Source of the DNA: Todiramphus chloris collaris
Taxonomy: Eukaryota; Chordata; Aves; Coraciiformes; Alcedinidae
Direction of reading: 5' to 3'
Assembly (NCBI GenBank): GCA_025345505.1
Contig: JANVCC010000130.1
Coordinates: 4,502,897 to 4,566,896 of the forward strand
DNA: 64,000 nucleotides
The position numbers were made by a program, and so were the translations under genes. The notes beneath the pieces were generated by a model that saw only the letters and a list, made by a program, of their open reading frames with translations, ran no database searches and was not told where the DNA came from. This document shows, one piece after another, positions 51,861 to 62,365 of this stretch. Within the stretch, counting starts at the first letter, position 1. Each line of letters begins with the position of its first letter.

Positions 51861-51937
51861 GGCCCGGCGCCGCCGCTCGGCGCCCGGGCGAGCAACGGGG
51901 CGACGAGGCGCCCGCGGGGCCTCACTTCAAGGCGGCT

Positions 51938-51985
51938 TTAGGATCCGGCGGAGACGGCGGGGGCGGCTGCCCGGCGGGGACGCAT
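51938..51985 (-). CDS. Upstream reading frame 2 in CRY1 leader (15 codons)
   Basis: ATG at 51985-51983 followed by 14 codons and TAA at 51940-51938, rich in Arg, Ala and Pro. It would be in the leader if transcription starts beyond 51.99 kb, as the CCAAT/E-box positions suggest. Short and GC-driven, so it may be incidental. Confidence 0.3.
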   Translation of the reverse strand: MRPRRAAAPAVSAGS

Positions 51986-52211
51986 CACCCCGCGGGGCCC
52001 CCGCGCCGGGGAGAGCGGAGACGGAAAGAAGGGCGAATCGGATCCGGCGGTCACTCCAGGGCCGCTGGGCTCTCTCGCCCGCGGGAAGAGGCCGTCAGCA
52101 CCAGCCGCGCACGCCGTGTGTCAGCCGGCGGCCGCCGCCTCGCCACTCGCCCTGTGACTCTGCGCCGGGCACCGGGCTCGGCCGGCCGCCCCGCCCCGCC
52201 CCCCGCCGCCG

Positions 52212-52216
52212 ATTGG
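52212..52216 (-). promoter_or_regulatory. CCAAT box
   Basis: Minus-strand CCAAT in GGCCAATCGG, 13 bp downstream of the CACGTG E-box in the direction of CRY1. NF-Y sites of this form typically lie 60-100 bp before the start of transcription, which would put the start near 52.12-52.15 kb. Confidence 0.55.
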
Positions 52217-52229
52217 CCGGCCCCTCCCC

Positions 52230-52253
52230 CACGTGACCGCCGTCCCTCACGTT
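52230..52253 (-). promoter_or_regulatory. Tandem E-box (CACGTG and CACGTT) in CRY1 promoter
   Basis: A canonical CACGTG (52230-52235) and an E'-box CACGTT (52248-52253) separated by 12 bp, just upstream of a CCAAT box. CLOCK-BMAL1 binds such elements in clock gene promoters, including Cry1. The 12-bp gap is longer than the 6-7 bp usually described for tandem E1-E2 elements, so cooperative binding is not assured. Confidence 0.65.
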
Positions 52254-52646
52254 TCTGAAGTGTGTTTACTACCGGCGGTAGGGGGAGGAGGCGCAGGGGC
52301 GGGAGGCCGGGGGCCCGACTGGCCCCGAGCCCGTGGAGGGGCGACCGGCGACCGGGAGAGCCCGCGATCGCGGCAGCAATCCCACCCACCGGGGCGGCCT
52401 GGCCAGCGCGCCGCGGCGAGGGCGGAGACCGCGGACACCTCGCAACCGCCCCCCCAAGCTCGGCTCGGGGCGGCGGGACCCGGATGAGCACGGGGATCCG
52501 AGGAGGTTTCTCGGAGGCGCCCGATTCCTGACGGGAGGCGCCTGCGCGCACGCGCAGGACCCGTCGCGACGGGGGAGCGTGCGGCTGCCGGCGCGCGCCC
52601 GCTGACCTGTTATGTATAGCGCCATGCGCGCGCCCACGACGGGGTC

Positions 52647-52658
52647 TGCGCATGCGCG
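52647..52658. promoter_or_regulatory. NRF-1 palindrome (TGCGCATGCGCG)
   Basis: Matches the NRF-1 consensus YGCGCAYGCGCR. A second near-palindrome of the same kind (TGCGCGCACGCGCA) is at 52543-52556. Common in CpG-island promoters. Confidence 0.5.
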
Positions 52659-52752
52659 GCGGCGCGGAGCTCCTCACCCCTTCTGCCCCCCCACCGACCC
52701 CAAGAGGGCCCGCGGAGGGGCAGCGCCGTGCGCAGGGGTCGCTGTCGCCTGA

Positions 52753-52775
52753 GGGCCGGGTTGGGCTGGGCTGGG
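52753..52775 (+). other. Predicted G-quadruplex upstream of CRY1
   Basis: Five GGG runs in 23 bp with loops of two or one bases (GGGCCGGGTTGGGCTGGG and one more), in the CpG island between the NRF-1 site and the distal D-box. Confidence 0.5.
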
Positions 52776-52828
52776 CCCGGCCCGGCCGATCCCGCCGCAC
52801 TCCTGTCAGCGGGGCGAGGGCGGCTCGG

Positions 52829-52836
52829 TTATGTAA
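52829..52836 (+). promoter_or_regulatory. D-box TTATGTAA in upstream CRY1 promoter
   Basis: Perfect match to the PAR-bZIP/NFIL3 element TTAYGTAA inside an otherwise GC-rich island, about 1.0 kb upstream of the CRY1 ATG. DBP, TEF and HLF activate, and NFIL3 represses, Cry1 through D-boxes in mammals. A related TTATGTAT is at 52610-52617 and another, inverted, at 51582-51589. Confidence 0.55.
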
Positions 52837-53110
52837 GCCCGGGCGTGGGGAGCCCCGCGCCGAGGGACGCCTGGCCGGGCAGGCACGGCGCCTGTTCTCC
52901 CTCCCCCGTTTTAGTCCTCGCACGGCGCCCTCTGACCACCCTGGCGCGGCCCTCTCCCCCCCAGTGTTAATTTAAGCCGCGCTTGGCCGCTGCGGTCCTA
53001 ATAAAAATGCTGGGCGAGAACCACGGAGCCAGAGGAAGCGGCTCGGCCGTGCAGTGCTGCCGAGACCGAACGCGCTTTCCAGCGAGTTCTGAGCGGCAGG
53101 ACGCGTTAAA

Positions 53111-55700
53111 ATGGTCTCTCTAGGACTGTTAGCAGCGTCATTATTAGCAAATGGTGTGTATCTAACGTCTTCTAATTACAGAGCTCAAAAACCTCTGCGT
53201 GCTGCTAGCGCAGCAGGTTTCCCGCTTCCTCCCTCGGCGTTACCCACCGGGCCCGGCTGAAGGAGGCGTCAGGCTGGTAGGGCTCTGTCGGGCAATCTCG
53301 TGTCCTAGCAGGGCAGCCGTGGATGCACTTCTGAAAATAAACTTCCACCTGTGGATCGCAACTTAAATCTACAACAGCTTCCAGACTGTACATAGACAAG
53401 TTGGTAGCAACGGCGAGAGGGGTCTCGTGATGGCTCTCAAATAAAAGGTGGAGGAGTCACAGCAGCAGTACTGACCTTTCTTAACTCCCAGCATTCCAGA
53501 GCAGGGCAGTACTTTTAATAGGTATTGTAGTTGCTCTTTCTACCAAAATATTTTTTATGCGTGCTAAAATACACAGAAAATAAAGTCATCAGAAAGATAT
53601 CACGTGTTTCCCTTCACACTCTCCTCACTTTGAATGACTTAATAAAAACTCAGTAATGATCAAAGTGTGCTAGCCGCAATGGCGCCAGCCATGATTGGAA
53701 TCCCTTTCTATTTGGTATTTCTTTCTAAAACGTGTGGAGGCCAAACTGTTCTTAAGCACTGACTTTAACAATAGGATAAGTTATTATGAGTTTTGCAATT
53801 ATTACTTTGTCATATGTGGAACATCATATTCCACAGTTCATCATTCTAGTCCAAGAAGAACGTATGGGATCCTGTCAGACACCCTGGCTGCAACTGAAGC
53901 CTGAAGTAGTTGGGCTGCTGTAAAGTTAATCGTTGTTTTCTTAATAACTACAAAGTACATTCTTCCTTCCTTGAGTTTTTTCTTAATTATTAAGAAATTA
54001 AAAATATGTTTAAAATTAATTAATAATTATTAATTAAAATTAGTTTTCAAATAAATAGAAAAAGTGGTTTTGATAGTTAGTGACCACTTCCCATCAAACT
54101 CCATTTAATTCTGTCATTTTTGAGCACACCAAAGAAGATAGATTCCTTACTTTCCAGGAAAGTCACCTCACAACATAGTTTTTCACTCAAACTTTCAAAC
54201 TGCTTTTTGATGCCCCCTTATGTTCCCTGTCAGCTCCTTACCAGGCTGTGACACTTGAAAATGGCACTGAATAAAGTCCAGCATCAACTGATACGCCCTT
54301 TTGGGAACACTGAGGTGGCAGCAACCCTCCTTCACTCAACCTTACAGTTTCATAACCAAACTGCAACCATGAAAACTATCTGTCTATAAACTGTTTGTCA
54401 CTACGGACTAAATAACAACCATAGTGTATCATTAGCATATCTTTATGTCAAAACACCGTTCAGCTCTAGCCATATTTTCTATGCTAGATTGCTTCTTCTT
54501 GATTTAAAAGTGGAAGGAAGGTGAAGAATGTATTAACTAAAATGTCAGATCTCAAGGGAAGACTCTTGAGTTAGTAGAAGAAGAAAATAGAATCACTGTT
54601 AATCAAGGAACTTGTAGAAGTAAACCTCTCTACTGTGTTTTCTTGTGGATAACATTTTTAAAGAACATTATTGCTCATTTAGCTAACTTAGCCCAGACTC
54701 TGCTCACAAAAATCAAGAGAGTGGGGAAGGAAAAAAAAGATAACAGAAAGGCATGAAATGATAAAAATGTAAAGAAGCAAGTATATACTACATTGTGCAT
54801 TACAAATTAGAAGTATTTTTGGATATATGTTTGTAACATCATCGTATGCCATTTATATTCACAGACATTGTTACCTGCTCTGACACAACAGTTATATACG
54901 AGACCAAGCCTGAACTGAGTTCTCAGAGCACTGTTTTTTTTCTGTAGCAGTCTTCTTCATTAGATCTTTTTCACAGATCTAATACAGAATATTGAAAATT
55001 TGGCTGACAAGTGTTCCCAGAGAGAACAGTGCTGATTGTAACTCTCTGAAGGATGTGGTCATGCGGACCCAGAGTTAGTTTAAAAAATCCTAATCCTAAA
55101 ATCTTTCTAGTCTGGAAATAATTTATGTGTCTCTGCTGATTTGTTACTCTAAGTTTAAAAGAGAAATACATACAACTGAAAAAAAAAAAAACCACAAAAA
55201 CCCACAAACATTAGAGGAAAAATATTCTCACCATCACAGCTCATTAAACTTCTGCAACACCACCAGCAAAACAGTACAAATCCAATTGTTATATATGTGA
55301 ATTTTATTCTTTTTCTCTGTAGTAAGTGCAATGATCACATGGAAGAAAATACACTGATGTGAGACAAGCCTCCTATCATGACATCAAGTGTTGCCTCTCA
55401 TCCAAATTTGATCTTGGAGAGATCCTTCAGGGTACTGCTCTCAGAAAGAGCGAAGCGTCTTTGCAGAGGTTTATATGCTTGGTATCAGCAGCAATAGGGT
55501 TTCGATTAATGAGTGGTGCGTACAGTAAGTGTTGTGCTGCACAGAGTGCAGCACCTCACTAGCACCGTTATTGGAACTGCACTTCTGGGTAAATACAAGA
55601 AATGAACCATTTTCATTACTTGAAGCAACAGGACCATTTGCCTCCCATCAGAACACAGGCACTCAAGTAACATAGTTTTAAAACATTCAGTTCTCTGTTA
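53111..55700. other. Spacer between CRY1 and MTERF2
   Basis: AT-rich, with a CACGTG E-box at 53601-53606 and the AT palindromes near 54.0 kb. No exon recognised. Confidence 0.6.
53979..54037. repeat. AT-rich palindrome cluster between CRY1 and MTERF2
   Basis: TTTCTTAAT/ATTAAGAAA with a 1-nt loop (53979-53997), followed by a perfect 22-bp palindrome of T and A only (54016-54037). Confidence 0.9.
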
Positions 55701-56460
55701 TCATAATCATAGAATCATTTAGGTTGGAAAAGACCTTTAAGATCATCAAGTCCAACTGTTAACCCACACCGCCAAGGCCACCACAAAACCATGTCCCTAA
55801 GCACTCCATCTACATGTCTTTTAAAAACCTTCAGCAATGGTGGTGCAACCAGTTCCCTGAGCAGCCTGTTCCAGTGTTTAACAAGTCTTTCTGAGAATAA
55901 TTTTTTCCTCATATCCAACCTGAACCTTGTTACTTGTAGGAAGAGACCAAGCACCACCTCTCTACAACCTCCTTTCAGGTAGTTGTAGAGAGTGATGAGG
56001 TCTCCCCTGAGCCTCATTTTCTGCAGGCTAAACCACCACAGTTCCCTCAGCCTCTCCTCATAAACTCGTTCTCTTAGACCCTTCACCAGCTTCATTGCCC
56101 TTCTTTGGACACTCTCCAGCACCTCAATGTCCTTTTTGTAGTGAGGGGCCCAAAACCGAAGACAGTGTTTGAGGTGTGGCCTCACCAGTGCTGAGTGCAG
56201 TGGGATGCTCATTTCCCTAGTCCTGCTGGCCACACTATTTCTCTTGCAAGCCAGGATGCTGTTGGCTTTCTTGGGGACACAGTGCTGGCTTGCATTCAGC
56301 TGGCTGTTGACTGGCACCCCCAGGCCCCTTTCTTCAGGGCAGCTTTCCAGCCACTCTTCCCCCAGCCTGGAGCGTTGCCTGGGGTTGTCATGACTCGGGA
56401 GCAGGACAGAGCCCATGGCCATGTTGAACCTCACAGCATTAGCCTCAGCCCATTGATAGG
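55701..56460 (-). mobile_element. CR1 retrotransposon, 5'-truncated copy between CRY1 and MTERF2
   Basis: Minus-strand fragment with the CR1 tail (ATGATTCTATGATTAT) at 55701 and the C-terminal part of ORF2 open over 239 codons (56434-55715): [53 protein letters not shown]. It is from another CR1 subfamily than the copies at 3.3 and 40 kb. The open frame is a relic and not a gene. Confidence 0.9.
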
Positions 56461-56779
56461 CTTGATTTTGACGTTTTGAAATGCGTGATTTTCAGATGAT
56501 GTTGATTTTTTTGTTTGTTTTAATTACTACACTAGTTCTCTCTTTAAAGCTGTTTAAGTCCAACCACCTCTCTCTGATGATAACGAAGCCTATTTTAACA
56601 AGTGCCCGAAGGGCGGATGAATTTGCATCACAAGGCGACGGCGCAAGCCCACTGACGGCACCGAGACACGATTCCCAGCTGTAGGGTGGAGAAGTCCTTG
56701 CTTGCTGCAAACTCGCCCTTCGCAACCGCACACGGTCGGCCTCGATGATCACAGAGGCCTTTCCCAACACAAACGATTC

Positions 56780-57520
56780 CAAGGCTCTATCACCGCACGC
56801 CCTTCAGCGCCTCCCGCCGCGGGCAGCACGTGGTGCAGCCTCCCCGCCGCCCCCCGCGGACGGCAGCGGTGGTAGGGCCCGGCGCGGCGGCGAGCGCTCC
56901 GCGGCGGGGAGCCAGGTCAGGCGCGGCAGGACGCGGGAGCCGGGCCGGTCCGGTCCCCACCGCCTCACACCGGCCGCGGGGTGCGGGGCGGCGGGTCCCT
57001 CAGCACCGAGCGCCGGCCAGGGAAGGAAGGGGAAGCCTTGGCGCGGACCTCGGGCGGGGCGCCGCCGGTAGCGGGCCGGCTGACGTCGCGTTCGGCCTTC
57101 CGCGCTTTGGCGACAAGACGCGGTCGTGTCGTAACGATGACGGCCCGGAGATGGACGGGGCGAGGAGAAGCCGCACGGGCTTTAAACGCTGCGTGGGTGG
57201 GAAGGAAGCCCTCGGGCGCGAGGAGCCCTCGCTGTAGGCCGCCAGTGACGTTGCCGCCCGGTGACGTCGGCAGTAACGGCAGAAACCGGCGGCGGTAGCG
57301 AGGCTCGGGGCTGGACGGGGAGAGCTCTGCCGCCCCCCACCCCCAGCTGCCGCGCTGGCTACCTGCGGGAAAGCGCCCGCCTCCTGCCCCGCCACCCCCG
57401 CGGGGAGGCAAGGGGCGTGTGCGGGTAGGGAGCGTGCAGGTGGCCGCCGTTGGGAACCTTCCCTTTTCCCGGTGCTGAAGAGCACCGCTCGGTGACCTGA
57501 GGGTTCGATACCGCTCTGCT
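56780..57520 (+). promoter_or_regulatory. CpG island, probable MTERF2 promoter
   Basis: A compact CpG-dense block upstream of MTERF2. It carries a CACGTG E-box (56827-56832) and three CRE/ATF-like sites: TGACGTCG at 57081-57088, TGACGTT at 57246-57252 and TGACGTCG at 57262-57269. Long open frames on both strands here have GC-driven composition and no recognisable homology. Assignment to MTERF2 rests on position and strand. Confidence 0.65.
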
Positions 57521-60500
57521 TCCTCACCGGGGTTAACGTCTTCCTTTTCCTTGGCATAAAGAAAAGCGGTTGTCCCCACGAGGAAGGTCGAGCAGCAGAA
57601 GAGGCAAGCCAGAGAGGCTGAGTGAGCTACATCCGTGGAGTTTGAGACCTACCTGAACAAAGCAGACCCTGCTTTGAGCTCTTGAGGTCACTTCCCACCT
57701 GGATTATCCTAGGATCTGCTATAGTGTTTTGGTTTCCTTTTTTTTTTTTTTTTTTTCCATAGAAAGCTTTATGGTGGTCCAGTGTATTTTGTAATCCTCC
57801 TTTACCTCATTTCCACTACTGATGCAAAGCAGGGATTCATTTTTTAAGCAAATGCTTACCCTACTACGCATTAATCTACAAAACTGCTACCTGTTGCCAG
57901 TCCAGATTTCTTCACAAGCTAGCCAGATCCTATCTACACTGCTCTCTTCTAGGTAGATACCTTCTCTTCCTTGTTAACTCAAAGTTCAGTCTCAGTATTT
58001 AGTAATCTCAGTTCATTCTCTACAGCCTACTAAGACCTGGCTACAGTTTGCTGTAAGGAGAATGGCAGTGATGAGCATACAGTAGTAGTTTCATCCTTTA
58101 GTGAAAGATTTTCTGACAAATACAGGGACAAGAGATTGTGTTTGCCAATTTTCAACAAGCGAGATTTGAGTCTTAAAATACACATTCAGGGATTCAAAAT
58201 TTCTGAATGAAATGAGGGACGAATCAGCCAGAGGATAGGAGTATCCATTTCCTATAGAAGATGCACACAGGAGTCTCATTAAACAATGAGACTTACACCA
58301 CGCTTTTCGTCTGTAGATGTAGGTCAGTGTGAGTGTGCTAGCAAGCAGGATCACAGATAACTTCCAGGTAGGACAGTAGTTGACTTTGTTATTGCTATTG
58401 TGACAACGTGGTGATAAGAGTGTGCTGCTGGCAGTGAGAGCAAACATTGAAGATGGCTGTTTTTCTTCTTAATCTCTCAACTGATTTACAGCCCCCACAG
58501 CAATATATGTATTGAAAAGCTTCCAGTGGAGTCATGCATATTAGAGCAGTAGTCCAGCATGAGCTTTAGGAGAACTGTGACATGTAGGAATAGGGTTACG
58601 TACCCTGGAAATGTGATGATGTATCTATGGACTCTGAAATATACTGAATCATAACTCTTAAGAATTTTTCAGTTTCTGTAGAACACTATGACATTAAAAC
58701 CCATTTATCTTATTTTGCATGTTATGCTTTGCTTAGCGCTTTACAAGGGCTCCTGAGTACGCCAGGCAAATGCAGTTTAGCAAATAAAGTTTTCTTCCTT
58801 TTATAGAACCCTGTGTTTCTGCATGGATGATCCTCACTAACAAGTGGAAGAAAAATGACTGTGATGTCAAATGTGTTCAGACAACATAAAGCTTCTTCTA
58901 AGTGAACATAACAATCACTTCCATGTCAGGTCTTGGAAGAGCACAATTTACTCTATCAGAATTCTTTAAAAGCTCTATAACAGATAAAATGGCTGTATTC
59001 TAAGTGACAGCATTACTCACAAGGCAATTTTGTTTAAGAGTAGGATTACGCATTGAAGTAAAAGTCACAGTTATTTTTTTCAGTTTGTACTTTGGACTTA
59101 TCATCTGACATCCCAAACAATTTTAACAATACTTTATTTCCTTGGCAGTTTCCAGCTGAGCTGAAGCACTATTGAAAAAAAAGGCCCTGATCCTTCAGAG
59201 ATTTACTCTGAGTGGAGCCACTTCATTCAATAGAATACTCAGACACAGGTGGTTGTGTCACTCCCCACGGAGGGGAGGCTTCAGTTTGCAGTCCCTGTGA
59301 AACAGTCACTTTTTCAGGACATGGAAAGGTCGGCACATGGAAAGTCTGTGACTTACCTATACTGACAGCACCTTCAGGGTTGTTAGGAAAAATCACTTCT
59401 TCTGTGGCAGAGCTTGATGGACACTTCCCAAGTCACAAAGTTTACGACAGTAAAATCATTGGTCTTGGGGTTGTGACACAAGCAGCTTCATTAGGTAATC
59501 AGATTTTGCCTCAGAGGCTTGAAACAATTCTAAAAAACAAGTTAGCTGTAAACAGCTTCTGTTAATAACATAAGCTTGCATATAGGAAATTATTTTCATG
59601 TCTTATTCTGTTAGTTTATGATGTAGCAACATAACAAAAGTCCAGCTTTTAGAAGGTGAAAAACATCAGCTTAAAAGCAAAGGTACACTTTCTTGAGATA
59701 AAGTATTTAACCCCGGAAAATATTTAACCTTACCTGGTAACTCGATAGAGGCTCTATCACTTAAGTTCTCTAAACAAACCATCTATTTTCTTAAAAGATG
59801 GGCTATAAAGAAGGTTGTAGATGTCTCATAGAGCTGTTCTGCAATAGGCTTCTTGATCTGTTGTTACGTAGAGGAGATAAGACTGCATGATCGTAACAGT
59901 CTTTTCGCTCCTAAAAAAACAAAAAACCCCAAAAATTAACTTAGTGCTCATGTAGGTACTTTTTGAAGCATGCTGTACTTTGGAAGAGATGAAAGCAACT
60001 GTATAAATAGAATTGTCAAATGTACAACTTGGTTTGGTTTTTTTTTTTCTTATTTTCAATGTGAGCAGTTAGAAGCATGTTACCAGCAGCAGCAATTTGT
60101 GCGAGTATTTCACAGCCGAGCGGTTTTCTCTTTCACACTCCCTGCTTCCAAAAGGTTGATACAAAAACACCATGTAGGGAGTTAAAGATACACTTGCTGA
60201 TAGCTTTGTTTGACTGTTGCATGGCCATTTAAGATCAGGTGGCAGCACAGGTACTGTTGCTGATACTTGGCAGGCAGTTTGAGCAAAGGTGGGTTATGGG
60301 GATACCCACAGCTCCCCTATGGCTGATGTGTGGACTCCAGCACAGCCACACACCTATCCCACGAGGACACTGCATACCAGGGGTGCCTGGAAATGACAGA
60401 AGTGACCCAGAGACAGAAATAAGGCATAACTGCAGAGGGCAGCTGTAGCAAAGTAGGTACTGGAAGAAGCAAGTGAAGGCCTGAAGTGGCAGTGTACTTG

Positions 60501-61157
60501 CTTCCTCCCACAAAATACCAGTGTGCTTATTCAGAACTCAACTGACAGACCCAGCTAGTGAAAAAACACATTCAGAAAGCTTTCAGTTATTTTTTTTCCT
60601 TAACAGGAATGATTTCAGAAGGCAGGTAGGATAAATTGCTGCTGAAGGAGCACCAGGGAGGTTTCTGATACATAAAGGAACAAGTCATGATCTAAACAGT
60701 GCTTGAGAAGTTAAGCAAATACATTCAGAAGAGTTAAGAAAGATATAAACTCTCCCCCCTCCCCCTTTTCTTAATTAGTTTAGTACAATTACTGTCAAAT
60801 TAAATGGCATGAAACATTTTTCTAGTATAGCGCAAGTGAGCTTTAATTTAATAACAATGTTATCTGCAGGAAATGGGTGACAGTTTGATTCTTGTATGAC
60901 TGCAAGCATTTGTATGGACACGGTGATGCCCCCACATCAAGTCTCTTGCATCCTTATGTTACTGTTCCAGTGAGGCATCCATCAGAACATTAACCTTTCA
61001 AAAGTTGGGGTTTTTTTTTTACCCTGCTTTTGCCCGCGAGAGGTGAATTGTGTGCAAATATAAAACAAAAACGAAACACTGTTAGTAATCTAGTCTAGAG
61101 ACTGAGCATTAACTTGGGCCTTAAATGTCTTTTCTTACCGTTGTTCTCTCTTTGTAG
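57521..61157 (+). other. Probable MTERF2 leader intron
   Basis: No recognised coding exon. Two moderately long open frames (58091-58447 minus, 59212-59565 plus) lack recognisable domains. Contains a T-tract with CCATAG at about 57738-57762 that looks like an acceptor, and a possible ancient amniote repeat starting at 59181 (GGCCCTGATCCTTCAGAGA). Confidence 0.5.
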
Positions 61158-61171
61158 GGCTGAATTCCACA
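61158..61171 (+). other. MTERF2: MTERF2 5' UTR piece and splice acceptor before the coding exon
   Basis: A pyrimidine-rich tract and acceptor (ttgttctctctttgtag) end at 61157, leaving 14 nt of leader before the ATG. The upstream leader exon should lie in the CpG island at 56.8-57.5 kb; I could not decide its donor. Confidence 0.7.
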
Positions 61172-62365
61172 ATGTTGAGAGGAGTCACCCACAGCGCAAA
61201 AACGACATTGACTCTTTTGTGGGCAAGATCTCAGCACTGTGACCGGGGATTGAATTTTTCATCAGTATGGACTGAAGTAGCAAACAGAAGCTTCCTAATA
61301 CATTCCACTTACACAACTGATTCAAAATCAGGCAAGGAAAATAAAAAAACCATTGAGAATCTCTACAGGTTATCTGTTGACATTACAAAAATCCGCAGAC
61401 TAAAGGAATGGGTCCTTCTCCAGGATGTGACCTATGTTAAGGAAATTGCTGGTATCTTACAGGAAATGGGAGCAGATGAAACCACTGTAGCCAACATCTT
61501 AGAACGCTGCCCAGAGGCAATCCTCCACACCCCCGCAGAGATAAACTCTCAAAGAGCTCTGTGGCAATTAGTATGCCAGAATGAAAACCAGTTGATTAAA
61601 TTAATAGAGCAATTTCCAGAGTCTTTTTTTACTATTAAATATCATGAGAACCAGAAGGCAAATATACTGTTTTTTCAAGAGTTGGGACTTAAGAATAATA
61701 TAATCACCAGGTTCTTGACAAGTGCACCCAATATTTTCTATAATCCTGTTGAGAAAAACAAAAATGTGATAGAGGCATTACAAAGAAACTACTTAAGTTT
61801 AGGAGGCTCTGATGCAAATATGAAGGTCTGGATACTGAAGCTATTGAGCCAAAATCCATTTATTTTATTAAATACCTCCACCGCAATCCAGGAGAGCTTG
61901 GAATTTCTCCAGAAGAATGATTTCACTGACCATGAAGTTCTACAGCTGCTGTCCCAGCTTAAAGGTTTTATTTTTCAGCTCAATCCCACCACTATGCAGA
62001 AGAGCATGCTTTTTTCAAAACACGTCTTTAAGTGCAGTGATCAGGAATTAAAACAGCTAGTGCTGAAATGCCCAGCTCTTCTCTACTATTCTGTTCCAGT
62101 TTTGGAAGAAAGACTTGAAGGACTACTGAGGGAAGGAATTTCTGTAGAGCAGATTAGAGAGACACCGATGGTGTTGGAGTTGACAACGCAAATTATTCAG
62201 TACCGGCTTAAAAAACTCTCTGCTTTGGGATATGACATAAAAAGTGGAACCCTAGAAAACTTGAATGGCACTAAGAAAGATTTTGAAGTCAATTATGGTA
62301 AAATACAATCAAAGAAGGAGAGACCAATTTTTAATCCTGTTGCTCCTATACACATTGAAGATTAA
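61172..62365 (+). CDS. MTERF2: Mitochondrial transcription termination factor 2
   Basis: A 397-residue mTERF-family protein that binds mitochondrial DNA and supports mitochondrial transcription. The whole coding sequence is in one exon. Residues 1 to about 50 are basic and Ser/Thr-rich (start [20 protein letters not shown]), typical of a mitochondrial presequence. Residues from about 60 on ([20 protein letters not shown]) match the family very closely, with the repeated mTERF helical motifs such as [28 protein letters not shown] and [20 protein letters not shown], ending [11 protein letters not shown]. Human MTERF2 is 385 residues; the difference lies at the presequence. The start is the first ATG after an acceptor at 61156-61157. 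The stop is TAA. Confidence 0.96.
   Translation: MLRGVTHSAKTTLTLLWARSQHCDRGLNFSSVWTEVANRSFLIHSTYTTDSKSGKENKKTIENLYRLSVDITKIRRLKEWVLLQDVTYVKEIAGILQEMGADETTVANILERCPEAILHTPAEINSQRALWQLVCQNENQLIKLIEQFPESFFTIKYHENQKANILFFQELGLKNNIITRFLTSAPNIFYNPVEKNKNVIEALQRNYLSLGGSDANMKVWILKLLSQNPFILLNTSTAIQESLEFLQKNDFTDHEVLQLLSQLKGFIFQLNPTTMQKSMLFSKHVFKCSDQELKQLVLKCPALLYYSVPVLEERLEGLLREGISVEQIRETPMVLELTTQIIQYRLKKLSALGYDIKSGTLENLNGTKKDFEVNYGKIQSKKERPIFNPVAPIHIED

Larger units (their letters stand above)
51138..53110. promoter_or_regulatory. CpG island and promoter of CRY1
   Basis: Dense CpG and GC content in an otherwise AT-rich region, covering CRY1 exon 1, the 5' part of intron 1, and about 1.3 kb upstream. 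No TATA box is evident. On the gene strand the order going upstream is ATG (51799), two small upstream reading frames, a CCAAT box (52212-52216), E-boxes (52230 and 52248), D-box-like motifs (52610, 52829) and an NRF-1 palindrome (52647). Transcription probably starts near 52.1-52.2 kb. Several long open frames on both strands inside the island are by-products of the GC content. Confidence 0.85.

Noticed and set aside
51752..52923. Long open frames on both strands in the CRY1 CpG island (up to 290 codons)
   Set aside because: Composition is Arg/Pro/Gly/Ala as expected from GC-rich DNA without stops, overlapping frames exist on both strands, and no domain is recognisable.
55715..56434. 239-codon minus-strand frame as a host gene
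   Set aside because: CR1 ORF2 relic with the typical CR1 3' tail next to it.
56830..57579. Open frames of 105-204 codons in the second CpG island
   Set aside because: Same GC effect on both strands; no known motif and no supported splice partners.
57738..57762. T-tract followed by CCATAG as an acceptor of an extra MTERF2 leader exon
   Set aside because: Acceptors of this kind occur by chance after any long T run, and no matching donor was evident.
58091..58447. 118-codon minus-strand frame with a hydrophobic stretch
   Set aside because: No recognisable family, no splice or promoter context, and it lies in the presumed MTERF2 leader intron.
59212..59565. 117-codon plus-strand frame upstream of MTERF2
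   Set aside because: No recognisable domain; starts in a probable ancient repeat. Kept only as a finding.
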